From assembly GCF_011059135.1 (NCBI RefSeq), contig NZ_JAALGD010000002.1, positions 310,001-374,000 of the forward strand: 64,000 bases of DNA. Reading direction: 5' to 3'. How positions within the stretch are numbered: the stretch's first letter is position 1; the number at the start of each line of letters is the position of its first letter. The position numbers and the translations under genes are program-made. Origin of the DNA: Brevibacillus sp. SYP-B805. Lineage in GTDB: Bacteria; Bacillota; Bacilli; Brevibacillales; Brevibacillaceae. Below, in pieces: positions 43,867 to 52,489 of the stretch. The notes under the pieces were generated by a model. It searched no databases. It saw only the letters and a program-made list of their open reading frames with translations, and was not told the origin of the DNA.

Positions 43867-45501
43867 TTATTCGCGTTTGAGTCCGATGCTTCTCTTCCGC
43901 ACCGCTGCCATCAGCGTCTGCAGGCGGCCGCCACCCGGCACCCACTCCAGTTCCTTGTCGTCGATCAGCGGAATGACGAGCGCCGAGGAGAAATAGACCA
44001 GCAGGCCCACGCCAATCCCGGCGATCGTCTCTGCCGCTCCCAGCAGGCGCGCGCCCAGATGGCCGTGACACAGGTAATGGATCGTTTCCGTGGCGCCCCA
44101 CGCCAGCAGCAGCATGACGTTTGCCACGATCAGCGGATAGGTAAGGTCAAAACGCCAGTTGACATCCACCCGCACCAGCCGGGAAATGGCCCTCACGTTC
44201 AACCAGCACACCACGGCGGTCGCGCAGATCCAGGAAATGGACAGACCGTCGATGCCGAAAAGCGATGCGAAGAGGAGCGTTGTCCCCGCTTTGACGAGCA
44301 CCCCCCAGGCCAGATGCTTGGCGGGAACTTTCTCTCTGCCCAACCCTTGCAATATGCCGTTCGTCGCCGAGAGCAGGGAGAGGGGAATGGAGCTGATCCC
44401 CAGGATGGCAAGGGCCCGCGTGCCGTCGGCGTCGCCGTACAGCGCGAGATTGGCCCCTTCCGCCACTGCGGTCAGGCCAAGACCGGCCGGCAGCCCGATC
44501 AGCCAGGCAAACCGATAGGAGAGGCGGGTCAGCATGCTGACCCGTTTGTCGTCACGGGAGCGTTTCGCTTCCGCAATCGCCGGCACGATGGACAGTGCGA
44601 TGGACGCGCCGAACAGGCTGGCCAGCTGGATTAGGGAGCCGCCGCGGCTGTATATCCCGAACCACGTATCGGCCGTTACCCCGTCCACGTGCCAGACGTA
44701 TCGGAAAATGTTGATGGCCAGGAACGAATCGACCAGGCTGAAGATCGGAATGACCAGGGCGCTGATGCAGATGGGCCAGGCAATCCGCCACATCATCAGG
44801 TAGAAATCGCGGTCAAACCACCACCGCAGGCGCCGCCATTCGTCCGGGTTCCCGTCCGGCTCCCGGCGCCGATGCAGCCATAACAGAACCGCCAGAAACA
44901 GCACGCTGATCAACGTGCTCAACGCCGTGCCGTAATTGGTCCCGGTAATCACCGTACCGGTATCTTCGCCGAGGGAAACGAGATAAAGCGACGCCATCAG
45001 AATGAACGCCGCCCGCAGCGACTGCTCGAAAATCTGGGACAAGCCGACGTGCAGCATTTTTTGATAGCCGTAAAAATAGCCCCGGAGCACCGCGATCAGC
45101 GGCACAAACAGCAGGGACAGCGAAACGGCCCGGATCGGGTCCACCAGTTTCGGATTGCCCATCAGATCGGCCAAAAGAGGCGATCCCGCATACAATATGG
45201 CGAACAGAACCAGGCCGATGCTCCCCATCATCACCATGCTGCGTGCCAGCGTCTGCCTGATCAGCCCCTGATTTCCCTCCGCCAATGTCTCCGCGATGAT
45301 GCGGGACAGCGCCACCGGCACACCCGCCGTCGCCAGAATCAGAAACGTCATGTATAACGGAAAAACCTGTTGAAACAAACCAAATCCGCTGTTGCCGACG
45401 ATCACCTGCAAGGGGATCAAGTAAAACATCCCGATCGCCTTGGAAAGCAGACCGGCTACAGCCAGAATCATGGCACCGCCAAGAAAACGACCTTTGTTCA
45501 C
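43867..45501 (-). CDS. Polysaccharide biosynthesis flippase (YtgP/SpoVB-like MOP family)
   Basis: A 544-residue protein with about 14 membrane helices. It opens FLGGAMILAVAGLLSKAIGM FYLIPLQVIVGNSGFGLFQQ and contains PLIAVLRGYFYGYQKM, a typical Wzx/YtgP/SpoVB pattern. It could flip lipid-linked polysaccharide or lipid II. Start is GTG 45501. It is convergent with the csaB unit and has its own promoter. B. subtilis-type YtgP is the alternative name. Confidence 0.87.
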   Translation of the reverse strand: MNKGRFLGGAMILAVAGLLSKAIGMFYLIPLQVIVGNSGFGLFQQVFPLYMTFLILATAGVPVALSRIIAETLAEGNQGLIRQTLARSMVMMGSIGLVLFAILYAGSPLLADLMGNPKLVDPIRAVSLSLLFVPLIAVLRGYFYGYQKMLHVGLSQIFEQSLRAAFILMASLYLVSLGEDTGTVITGTNYGTALSTLISVLFLAVLLWLHRRREPDGNPDEWRRLRWWFDRDFYLMMWRIAWPICISALVIPIFSLVDSFLAINIFRYVWHVDGVTADTWFGIYSRGGSLIQLASLFGASIALSIVPAIAEAKRSRDDKRVSMLTRLSYRFAWLIGLPAGLGLTAVAEGANLALYGDADGTRALAILGISSIPLSLLSATNGILQGLGREKVPAKHLAWGVLVKAGTTLLFASLFGIDGLSISWICATAVVCWLNVRAISRLVRVDVNWRFDLTYPLIVANVMLLLAWGATETIHYLCHGHLGARLLGAAETIAGIGVGLLVYFSSALVIPLIDDKELEWVPGGGRLQTLMAAVRKRSIGLKRE

Positions 45502-45537
45502 AATGTCCGTATCCCTTCTTCAAGATCCTTCCTCATA

Positions 45538-45566
45538 ACAGTAGACCAGTTGCGCAGGTATATCAA
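45538..45566 (-). promoter_or_regulatory. Sigma-A promoter of the flippase gene
   Basis: TTGATA (45561-45566), 17-base spacer, TACTGT (45538-45543) on the minus strand, about 35 bases before the GTG start. Confidence 0.65.
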
Positions 45567-45654
45567 GCCCTTGTTGCTGGAATAATGGGTGAAATAACCC
45601 CACGGAATTACTTGATCGTTTGAAAAAACCCACCTATCCAGAAAGGGGTCAACC

Positions 45655-47022
45655 ATGCCGCTTACACGCTTTCTGATCAGACATGTCCATTGGCCGCTGA
45701 TGGAACAATGGAAAGGCAATCGCATTCGGACATACCTGCGGGAGCTCGAACAGGCGCAATCGCTGCCGGTTTCGCAGCTGCAGGCCAGCCAGGAGCAAAA
45801 GCTGAAACAGCTGCTCCGCCACGCCGCCGACCGCGTTCCGGCCTACCGAGCGTACCGGGAAGAGCTTGCTTCCGAGGAGGAGATGGCGTCCGCCCTGCTG
45901 CGGCGCATCCCGAGCTTGAGCAAGCGGCGGTTTAACGAAAATCCGGAGGCTTATCTCGCCCAGGACATACATCCGTCTTCCCTGATCCCCAACCGCACGG
46001 GCGGTTCAACCGGGGAACCGACGCGCTTCTATCTCGACCGGCCCACGGTGGAACATTACGAAGCCGCCCGCTGGCTGGGGCTGTCCTGGTACGGGATCGG
46101 CATCGGCGATCCCTGCGTGATGATCTGGGGCTCCCCCCTGGAGCTGAATCAGCGGCAGGCGTTCACGTTTCGCGTAAAAGAGCGCTTGCTGAAAAACCGG
46201 CTGCTGCTCTCCGCCTATGACTTGTCCGAAGCGGAGCTGCCTCAAATCCTCAAACGGATCCGTTCCTTCCAGCCGCATTATCTGTACGGCTACGCATCAG
46301 CCCTCCACCTGTTTGCCGAGATGATGCTGCGACGCGGGCTGACGCTGGGCATTCCGCTCAAAGCGGTGGTGTCTACGGCGGAAATCCTTCATCCCTATCA
46401 ACGCGAGACCATCGCGCGCGCACTGGATGCGCCGGTGGTAAACGAATACGGGGCCCGCGACGGCGGTATGATCGCCTATCAGTGTCGGGAGGGACGCATG
46501 CACATCTTTTCCGAGAACTGCTATCTGGAGGTGGTGGACCCGGTCAGCAGGCAGCCGGTTCCTCCCGGAGAATCGGGCCTTTTGCTGGTTACCGATCTGC
46601 ACAATTACGCCATGCCCCGCCTGCGCTACGAACTGGGGGATGTGGTGCAGCTGTCCACCGAACCCTGCCCCTGCGGCATCCAGTATCCCGTCCTGGCGCA
46701 TATCGACGGCAGGGAGGACGATATGTTCCTGTCGCTGCGCGGCCATTACGTCCATGGACATTATTTCAACCATCTCGTGCGGGGCATGGAAGGCTTTCGC
46801 ACCTTCCAGATCATCCAGCACGAACCGGACCGCCTCACCCTGAAACTGGTGAAATACCCGGAGAAGTATTCCCCCGCCGAAGAAGAACAATTGATCACCG
46901 GCATCCGTCAGGCGCTCGGCGACGCGATCCGGCTGGACGTGCAGCATGTGGACGAGATTCCCCCCAGCGCTTCGGGCAAATTCCGCTATGCGATCCGCCA
47001 ATTCTCCCTGCCTTCCCCCTGA
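45655..47022 (+). CDS. PaaK/CapK-like adenylate-forming enzyme
   Basis: A 455-residue member of the phenylacetate-CoA ligase-like family. Recognisable blocks are PNRTGGSTGEPTRFYLDRPT (ATP-binding loop), NEYGARDGGMIAYQCREGRM, LLVTDLHNYAMPRLRYELGD and the C-terminal PPSASGKFRYA with a Lys. The protein begins with a CapK-like helical region (EQKLKQLLRHAADRVPAYRAY). CapK-type genes occur in many capsule clusters with unknown chemistry; acyl or aminoacyl decoration of a glycan is one guess. AAAGGGG precedes ATG 45655. Its stop abuts the convergent murJ stop. Confidence 0.88.
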   Translation: MPLTRFLIRHVHWPLMEQWKGNRIRTYLRELEQAQSLPVSQLQASQEQKLKQLLRHAADRVPAYRAYREELASEEEMASALLRRIPSLSKRRFNENPEAYLAQDIHPSSLIPNRTGGSTGEPTRFYLDRPTVEHYEAARWLGLSWYGIGIGDPCVMIWGSPLELNQRQAFTFRVKERLLKNRLLLSAYDLSEAELPQILKRIRSFQPHYLYGYASALHLFAEMMLRRGLTLGIPLKAVVSTAEILHPYQRETIARALDAPVVNEYGARDGGMIAYQCREGRMHIFSENCYLEVVDPVSRQPVPPGESGLLLVTDLHNYAMPRLRYELGDVVQLSTEPCPCGIQYPVLAHIDGREDDMFLSLRGHYVHGHYFNHLVRGMEGFRTFQIIQHEPDRLTLKLVKYPEKYSPAEEEQLITGIRQALGDAIRLDVQHVDEIPPSASGKFRYAIRQFSLPSP

Positions 47023-48552
47023 TCATCCGGCTCCCCTGCCTGCGCGCTTGCGCCATGCTTTTTCCAGCATTTCCGTCACCAACGCCTCTTTGCACAGGTA
47101 GAGGACGATGCCGTACAGCAGGGCCGCCGCGCTGATGCCGCCCGCCAGATGCAGCCAGAGCGGCAGGCGGGAGAGCCACGGTTCCGCAACCACGATGGCG
47201 GTCCCCATCACGGCGGACGCTGCCGCCACCTTCCCTGCCGTTGCCGCAAAGGTGGCCGCAATCGGGCGGCCGATCCGCCGCCAAAGGGAGACGAACAGCA
47301 GCAGCATCTGGCAGAATGCGGAAACCGAAGAGCTGAGCGCCAGCGCCCCGTGATCCAGATACGGGATCATGCTCCAGGCTGCCAGCATATAAATCCCGAT
47401 GCCGACCGCCCCGATGGTTACCGGCGTACGGGTATCTTCCAGGGCATAGAAGGCCCGCGTCAGCAGATCCCGGCCGGCCAAGGCGTAGAGTCCCAGACTG
47501 TAATACACCAATCCCCCGGTTGTCCATGCCACGGCTGTCTCCCCGAACGCACCCCGCTTGTACACCAGTTCGATCAGCGGTTTTCCGTACAGGATCAACC
47601 CGACCGTCACCGGCACGAGCAGGATCAGCAGGTAGGCCAGCCCTTTCTGCAGGACGGTTTTCATCTGCGCCATCTCGCCGCGCTTCACGTAGCTTGCCAT
47701 CAGCGGAAAGAGCGGCAGTGTAAAGGCCCCCACAAAGACGGCCATCGGCAGCTGTGCGATGGTATTGGCAAACATCAGGGCCGAGATTTTCCCGTCGCCC
47801 AACGCGCTGGCGAAGCCCCGCTCCAGGAAGGTGGTGGCCTGCGCAATCACCGCGCCGATCAGGATCGGCACCAACCGTTCTCCCATGCTCGCCAGCGCCT
47901 CATCCTTCTGCCAGCGGAACGACAGGCGATGGGCGTAGCCGAACCGCCGCAGGGTCGGCAGCATCGTCACTGCGGCGGCCGCGTATCCCAGGGTGGTGGC
48001 CATCGCCAACCCGTCCACGCCGTAAACCGGCGCCAGCAGATAGATCGCAACCAGGACAAGGGCGCCGTTGGCTACCGTGCCCAGCGTCGGCGTGAAAAAA
48101 TGCTGATGGGCGTTGCACACGCTTGACCAAAGGCCGGCCAAACCGATAAAAATGGCGGATGGCCACATCCACTGCAAGAGCTCGGCCGTCAGCGCGGCTT
48201 TCTCCCCTTCCAGTCCGAACAGGAACGCCGTCTCCCTGGCAAACGCGATCCCCAGCGCAGCCAGCGCCGCAAACCCGACGAACACCACGGCCAGCACTTT
48301 CTGATAGAGCAGCTCCGCCCGCTGCCGGTCTGCCTTTTCCAGGATCCCCCGCATGGTCGGGATCAGGACAGCGTTGATGGCACCGGGAACGACAAGAAAA
48401 AGGGTAAGCGGGATCGTGGAGGCGATCCCGAATGCGTCCGCCTCCATTCCCGTTCCATACAGGTTGGAGATATACACGTTGCGGAAGAAACCGAGCAATC
48501 TGCCCATCAGGGTCAGCACGACGATCAACGATGCGGTTTTTACTAGACTCAT
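47023..48552 (-). CDS. murJ: Lipid II flippase MurJ
   Basis: A 509-residue MviN/MurJ protein with about 14 helices: TASLIVVLTLMGRLLGFFRN, then YGTGMEADAFGIASTIP, ARETAFLFG and FYALEDTRTPV. The Arg in the first helix and the ADAF segment are MurJ hallmarks. It could move lipid II or, in this cluster, a lipid-linked SCWP precursor. ATG at 48552 has GGGAG upstream. It is a second flippase in the same cluster. Confidence 0.9.
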   Translation of the reverse strand: MSLVKTASLIVVLTLMGRLLGFFRNVYISNLYGTGMEADAFGIASTIPLTLFLVVPGAINAVLIPTMRGILEKADRQRAELLYQKVLAVVFVGFAALAALGIAFARETAFLFGLEGEKAALTAELLQWMWPSAIFIGLAGLWSSVCNAHQHFFTPTLGTVANGALVLVAIYLLAPVYGVDGLAMATTLGYAAAAVTMLPTLRRFGYAHRLSFRWQKDEALASMGERLVPILIGAVIAQATTFLERGFASALGDGKISALMFANTIAQLPMAVFVGAFTLPLFPLMASYVKRGEMAQMKTVLQKGLAYLLILLVPVTVGLILYGKPLIELVYKRGAFGETAVAWTTGGLVYYSLGLYALAGRDLLTRAFYALEDTRTPVTIGAVGIGIYMLAAWSMIPYLDHGALALSSSVSAFCQMLLLFVSLWRRIGRPIAATFAATAGKVAAASAVMGTAIVVAEPWLSRLPLWLHLAGGISAAALLYGIVLYLCKEALVTEMLEKAWRKRAGRGAG

Positions 48553-48655
48553 GCGATGTTCTCCCATGTGACGAAAATCTGGTGTTGCAACTCTTTGTAA
48601 TCATAGCCGATTTCCCGCCATTCTACCAATCCTTTCTCGCACGCTCCGCCTTTCC

Positions 48656-48685
48656 TTGCGGCGACCGGAAGAGATTCATTATAAT
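48656..48685 (+). promoter_or_regulatory. Putative sigma-A promoter of the O-antigen ligase-like gene
   Basis: TTGCGG (48656-48661), 18-base spacer, TATAAT (48680-48685), about 38 bases before the start codon. Confidence 0.65.
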
Positions 48686-48722
48686 AAATAGGTTGAACTT
48701 ACTCACGGGAGGACGTACCTAC

Positions 48723-49985
48723 ATGGGACAAACGCTGCGGACATGGATAACCCGGTCGGACACCTGGCTCTATCTGCTGCTCGGTTATCCAATCATAGAC
48801 TACGTGATGCGAAAGATTCTGCCGATTCCCATTGTCTCCTCGTTCTGGGACGATGGGCTGCTCTTGGTGCTCATGCTGTTTACGTTCGGGGCCTATCTGA
48901 AAGGAACCCGCAAAATGCCGGGGATCAAGCAGCCCTTTCTTGCTTTTCTGGTGCTGGGCCTGGCCCTGATCGTGACCGATATGGCCCATGCGGATGCCGG
49001 CGTGGAAGGCTTTCGGGCGATCTATCAATACATGCTCGCCTTTTTTGTTGGCTTCTATCTGATTCAATCCGCCGGACAGCTGGAGAAGTATGTCAAGCTG
49101 CTGGCCATCGTCGGCTTTGTCGTCGGCTTGATCGGGATCGCACAGGTGGCGCTCGGCGTTCAGACCTCGCTCGCCTGGGTCAATGCAGGGGAGGCGACGC
49201 GCACGCGGGCCTATTCCATCGTGACCAGCCCCAACGTGCTCGGAAGCTACATGGCTTTGATCAGTCCCGTGTCGATCGGACTCTTTTTGCACAGCACCAC
49301 GAAAAAAGACCGCCTCATCTGGGCGGTCGTCGCGCTGACCTCGCTGGCGGCGCTGGTGTTTACCGGCTCGCGCGGCGCCTGGTTCGCCCTGGCCTTGGTG
49401 CTGTTCATCGGCTGCCTGATGTGGAACCGACGGGTGGCCGCCTGCTTCCTGATCGCCGGCCTGATCGGCGCGGTCGCGCTCTACTTCGCGCCCCATCTGC
49501 CCGTGATCGGCACCATCAAAGACCGGATCGCCACGCTGTTTACCAGAGAGTATCTGGAAAAAAGCTTGAGCGACGGCCGACTGGCCCGCTGGTTCGATGC
49601 CTATGACCAGCTGCGGCTGGAGCCGCTGTTCGGGGCAGGCCCCGGCCATCACGGCGGCGCGGTGGCCGCCCGCCACTTTGGCACGATTTATACGGACAGC
49701 TACCTGTTCAAAAGCATCGCCGAACTCGGCCTGATCGGCGTGGGCCTGCTGATCGCCCTGATGGTGATCACCCTCCGCTACGGCTACCGGCTGGTGCGGC
49801 AGATGACGGGCACTCCCCATTTTTTTCTCGTGCTCGGGCTGTTTTGCGGCCTGTTTGCCGTCATCCTGCACAACATGGTGGAGAACATCTTCGAAGTGCC
49901 CTTTATGGCTCTGTACTTTTGGTTGTTTGGCGGCTTCTTGACCGGTCTGTTGGCTGATCAATCGCATGCGAAGCAATCGCGGTAA
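48723..49985 (+). CDS. O-antigen ligase/Wzy family membrane protein
   Basis: A 420-residue protein with about 11 membrane helices. The Wzy_C-type segment LAALVFTGSRGAWFALALVL and a large outer loop ending with GAGPGHHGGAVAARHFGTIY TDSYLFKSIAELGLIGVGLL are the family marks. These enzymes polymerise or transfer lipid-linked glycans at the outer membrane face of the cytoplasmic membrane. GGGAGG lies about ten bases before ATG 48723. Two envelope genes follow closely in the same direction. Confidence 0.88.
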   Translation: MGQTLRTWITRSDTWLYLLLGYPIIDYVMRKILPIPIVSSFWDDGLLLVLMLFTFGAYLKGTRKMPGIKQPFLAFLVLGLALIVTDMAHADAGVEGFRAIYQYMLAFFVGFYLIQSAGQLEKYVKLLAIVGFVVGLIGIAQVALGVQTSLAWVNAGEATRTRAYSIVTSPNVLGSYMALISPVSIGLFLHSTTKKDRLIWAVVALTSLAALVFTGSRGAWFALALVLFIGCLMWNRRVAACFLIAGLIGAVALYFAPHLPVIGTIKDRIATLFTREYLEKSLSDGRLARWFDAYDQLRLEPLFGAGPGHHGGAVAARHFGTIYTDSYLFKSIAELGLIGVGLLIALMVITLRYGYRLVRQMTGTPHFFLVLGLFCGLFAVILHNMVENIFEVPFMALYFWLFGGFLTGLLADQSHAKQSR

Positions 49986-50006
49986 ACTATCCGGAAGGTG
50001 AATGCC

Positions 50007-51641
50007 ATGCGACAGATATTCAAACTGCAAACGCTCTGCTGGGCGCTGTACGCCATCGCCCTGTTCCTGATCTATCACTTGCTGGTGAAGCCGGCGTTTC
50101 TGGACGGCTCCTGGATCGCGCTCGCCGTGTTCATCCCCGTCCTCGCCCTGGCCTATTTCATTCCCCGTCCTGCGGAGCGCCGCCAGGTCGTCACCTTCAC
50201 CCTGGGCTTTCTGCTCCTGGACCGTGCGCTGACACGGCTGGAGACGGACTCGCTTCTCGCCATGCTGTTCGGGGCGGCTGTCGCCATCCTGGTCGTGGCC
50301 GCGCTGGCAGCATGGTACGGCAAGCTGGCGGGGAACGCCGTCCTCGCCCTCGTCCTGGTCGCCGTCCTTGCCAACTTCACGTTTAACCGGGACAATCTGG
50401 CGGTGCTGAACCACTTCTACGTCAAATGGGAGTCGGAGCGCCTCTATCACGGGGAGTGGGTGGATTATTTCCCGATCACCCTGTATGACGTGGACGGCGA
50501 CGGCAAGCAGGAGATCGTCACCTACGGCAATAAAGATGAACTGCCGGAGGAAGAGGAAAGCAAGAAACCGGAGACGGAGGCGGAACGCAAGGCGCTGGCA
50601 GACAAGCTGCTGCCGCTGAAGGAGGAGCCGGTTTACCTGTATGTGTTTACCTGGAAGGACGGCCACATGGTCCGCGTGCCCAACGACCGGATTTCCGCCG
50701 ACACTATGGCCAAACTGCAGGAACAGATGCCGGCCGACTTTCCCGGCTTCCCGTACTACACCGCCATGGATGGCAGGCTCGTGCCCAATGTGCAGCGCCA
50801 ATCCTACGCGGAAGGCATGCTGCAGGTGGGAACGGCGCCGTATCGCGCGCTCCAGCTGGATCTGCAGAATATCGACCGCCTCCTGGCCGCCAAGCAGGGC
50901 CGGATGGACGAGCGGACGGGCTTCGGTCCGCAATCGAACTTCCGCGACCTGCTGATCACCTCCGGACAGATCAGCGGGACGTACGACGGCAAGCCGTTCT
51001 CCGCACCCACCACGGCGACGAAGCTGCTCGGGACGATGCGCCTGCCGGATGGGCGGGAAGGGCTGCTTGCCCAGGGGGAACAACTCAGCGTCTATGCGGT
51101 CCAGCCGGATGGCTCTCTCGCGGAGGCCTACACCTTGACCACCAAACAGGTGTCGCTGGCCAACTCGGAGTTCATCCCGGCCGATATCGATCATGACAAT
51201 ACGGACGAGTTGTTGGTGGCGGGGACGCCCTCCTACATTCTGGAGCCCAAAGCGGATGGCGGCTGGCAGATTCTCTGGGCAAGCGCCGAAGGGGATGAAA
51301 GCTTCCGCTTCTCCAACTTCGCGATGGTCGGTCATGACACCGAACCGGAGATCATCGCCAAAGCCAAAAGCTGGGTCAGCAGCAACCCGCTCCGGTACGT
51401 GAGCGGCTTCCGCTATACCCCGGACGGCCTGGAGCAGCTGTGGCGCGTTTACCTGCCGCTCCTCAACATCCAGGTGGGGGATGTGGATGGCGACAAGGAG
51501 AACGAAATCATCGCCACTTCCTACGATACGCACCGCCTGCTGGTATTGAAGCAACATGATCTTCCCGTGCTGCCGATGGTGATCCTGCTCTTTGCGGGAT
51601 TGCTGGGTTACGGGATCGCAAGGAGGTTCCGCCATGCGTAA
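50007..51641 (+). CDS. FG-GAP/VCBS-repeat membrane protein of unknown function
   Basis: A 544-residue protein with about four N-terminal membrane helices, a large extracytoplasmic domain and one C-terminal helix (LPMVILLFAGLLGYGIARRF). The outer part carries Ca-binding-like loops DVDGDGKQEIVTYG, DIDHDNTDELLVAG and DVDGDKENEIIATS, evenly placed as in FG-GAP beta-propeller blades. A charged stretch EEEESKKPETEAERKA follows the first. ATG at 50007 has GGAAGGTG upstream. It overlaps the next lipoprotein gene by eight bases, so the two products probably work together outside the membrane. Confidence 0.75.
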   Translation: MRQIFKLQTLCWALYAIALFLIYHLLVKPAFLDGSWIALAVFIPVLALAYFIPRPAERRQVVTFTLGFLLLDRALTRLETDSLLAMLFGAAVAILVVAALAAWYGKLAGNAVLALVLVAVLANFTFNRDNLAVLNHFYVKWESERLYHGEWVDYFPITLYDVDGDGKQEIVTYGNKDELPEEEESKKPETEAERKALADKLLPLKEEPVYLYVFTWKDGHMVRVPNDRISADTMAKLQEQMPADFPGFPYYTAMDGRLVPNVQRQSYAEGMLQVGTAPYRALQLDLQNIDRLLAAKQGRMDERTGFGPQSNFRDLLITSGQISGTYDGKPFSAPTTATKLLGTMRLPDGREGLLAQGEQLSVYAVQPDGSLAEAYTLTTKQVSLANSEFIPADIDHDNTDELLVAGTPSYILEPKADGGWQILWASAEGDESFRFSNFAMVGHDTEPEIIAKAKSWVSSNPLRYVSGFRYTPDGLEQLWRVYLPLLNIQVGDVDGDKENEIIATSYDTHRLLVLKQHDLPVLPMVILLFAGLLGYGIARRFRHA

Positions 51642-52446
51642 CGTTGGCAAACGAGGAGCGGGAGCGCTGGCGTTGGCTGCCGTGCTGCTGTTGAGCGGCT
51701 GCACGTACGAGTCCGGTGAGAAACGTTTTGTCCTGGAGGCGGCGGATTCGGCCGCGACCGAGCTGAAGCCGGCTGCCGAAGCGGGCCAGCTGCTGAAGGC
51801 CGCCATCGAAAAAGGGGAAACGGACCCTGACGCCCAAAAATTCTGGTACAAGGGACACGTGAAAAACACCGTCCTTTCCCGGACGACCACCATCATGTTC
51901 GAAGGCGCGGTGATCAAGCCGGACGGCTATAATGTGGACGCCCGCATCGCCAGACAGCCGTATCAGTATTACCGCATCGGGGACAAACGCTACGTCCGCG
52001 TAAAGGACGCCTGGATGACTGCCAAGGAAGATCCCCTGCCGTTCGATGTGCTGCACGGCTTTGAGGATCTGATTCCGCTGATGGATCGGGCTGTGCTGGC
52101 CAAGGAGAGCGACGAGATTTACGGGGTGGATTGCGCGGCGTACCAGGTGAAGATGACCGCGACCGAATGGGTGGCTGCCAGCAAAAGCCCCCTGTTCGGG
52201 CCGCTGCGCGATCAGCTCGCCGGCCGTCCCGACATGCAGCAGATCCTGGACAACGGCACCGTCAAGATAACGCTCTGGATCGGCAAGGAGGATCAATTGA
52301 TCCACCAGTACGAAACATGGATCATCCTGCCGTTCCCGGGAGGCGGTTACATGGATCAGCAGGTGCTGTTCAGCTTTTACAAGTACAACGATCCGGGCAT
52401 CCAGATCAAAGATCCGGCAGAAGTGGAAAAATATTTGCTGTACTAA
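51634..52446 (+). CDS. Lipoprotein of unknown function paired with the FG-GAP protein
   Basis: A 270-residue lipoprotein with signal LALAAVLLLSGC and a mature domain rich in beta strands: FWYKGHVKNTVLSRTTTIMF, YNVDARIARQPYQYYRIGDK, DLIPLMDRAVLAKES, CAAYQVKMTATEWVA and ITLWIGKEDQLIHQYETWI. The layout (xxYxGxVKN... internal helix ... GKEDQLIxxYET) resembles LolA/LppX-like lipoproteins, but this is a guess. Start ATG 51634 has AAGGAGG seven bases upstream and overlaps the previous stop. Confidence 0.75.
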   Translation: MRNVGKRGAGALALAAVLLLSGCTYESGEKRFVLEAADSAATELKPAAEAGQLLKAAIEKGETDPDAQKFWYKGHVKNTVLSRTTTIMFEGAVIKPDGYNVDARIARQPYQYYRIGDKRYVRVKDAWMTAKEDPLPFDVLHGFEDLIPLMDRAVLAKESDEIYGVDCAAYQVKMTATEWVAASKSPLFGPLRDQLAGRPDMQQILDNGTVKITLWIGKEDQLIHQYETWIILPFPGGGYMDQQVLFSFYKYNDPGIQIKDPAEVEKYLLY

Positions 52447-52483
52447 AAAAGGAGGGCCGCCGGTGCGCGCGCCCTCCTTTTTT
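52445..52483. terminator. Bidirectional intrinsic terminator
   Basis: AAAAAAGGAGGGC (52445-52457) pairs with GCCCTCCTTTTTT (52471-52483). It ends the lipoprotein operon on the plus strand and the MFS gene on the minus strand. Confidence 0.88.
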
Positions 52484-52489
52484 CTTTAT

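Noticed and set aside
48699-51917. 1072-residue open frame on the minus strand
   Set aside because: Antisense to the O-antigen ligase-like, FG-GAP and lipoprotein genes; very His/Gln/Arg-rich and without domains.
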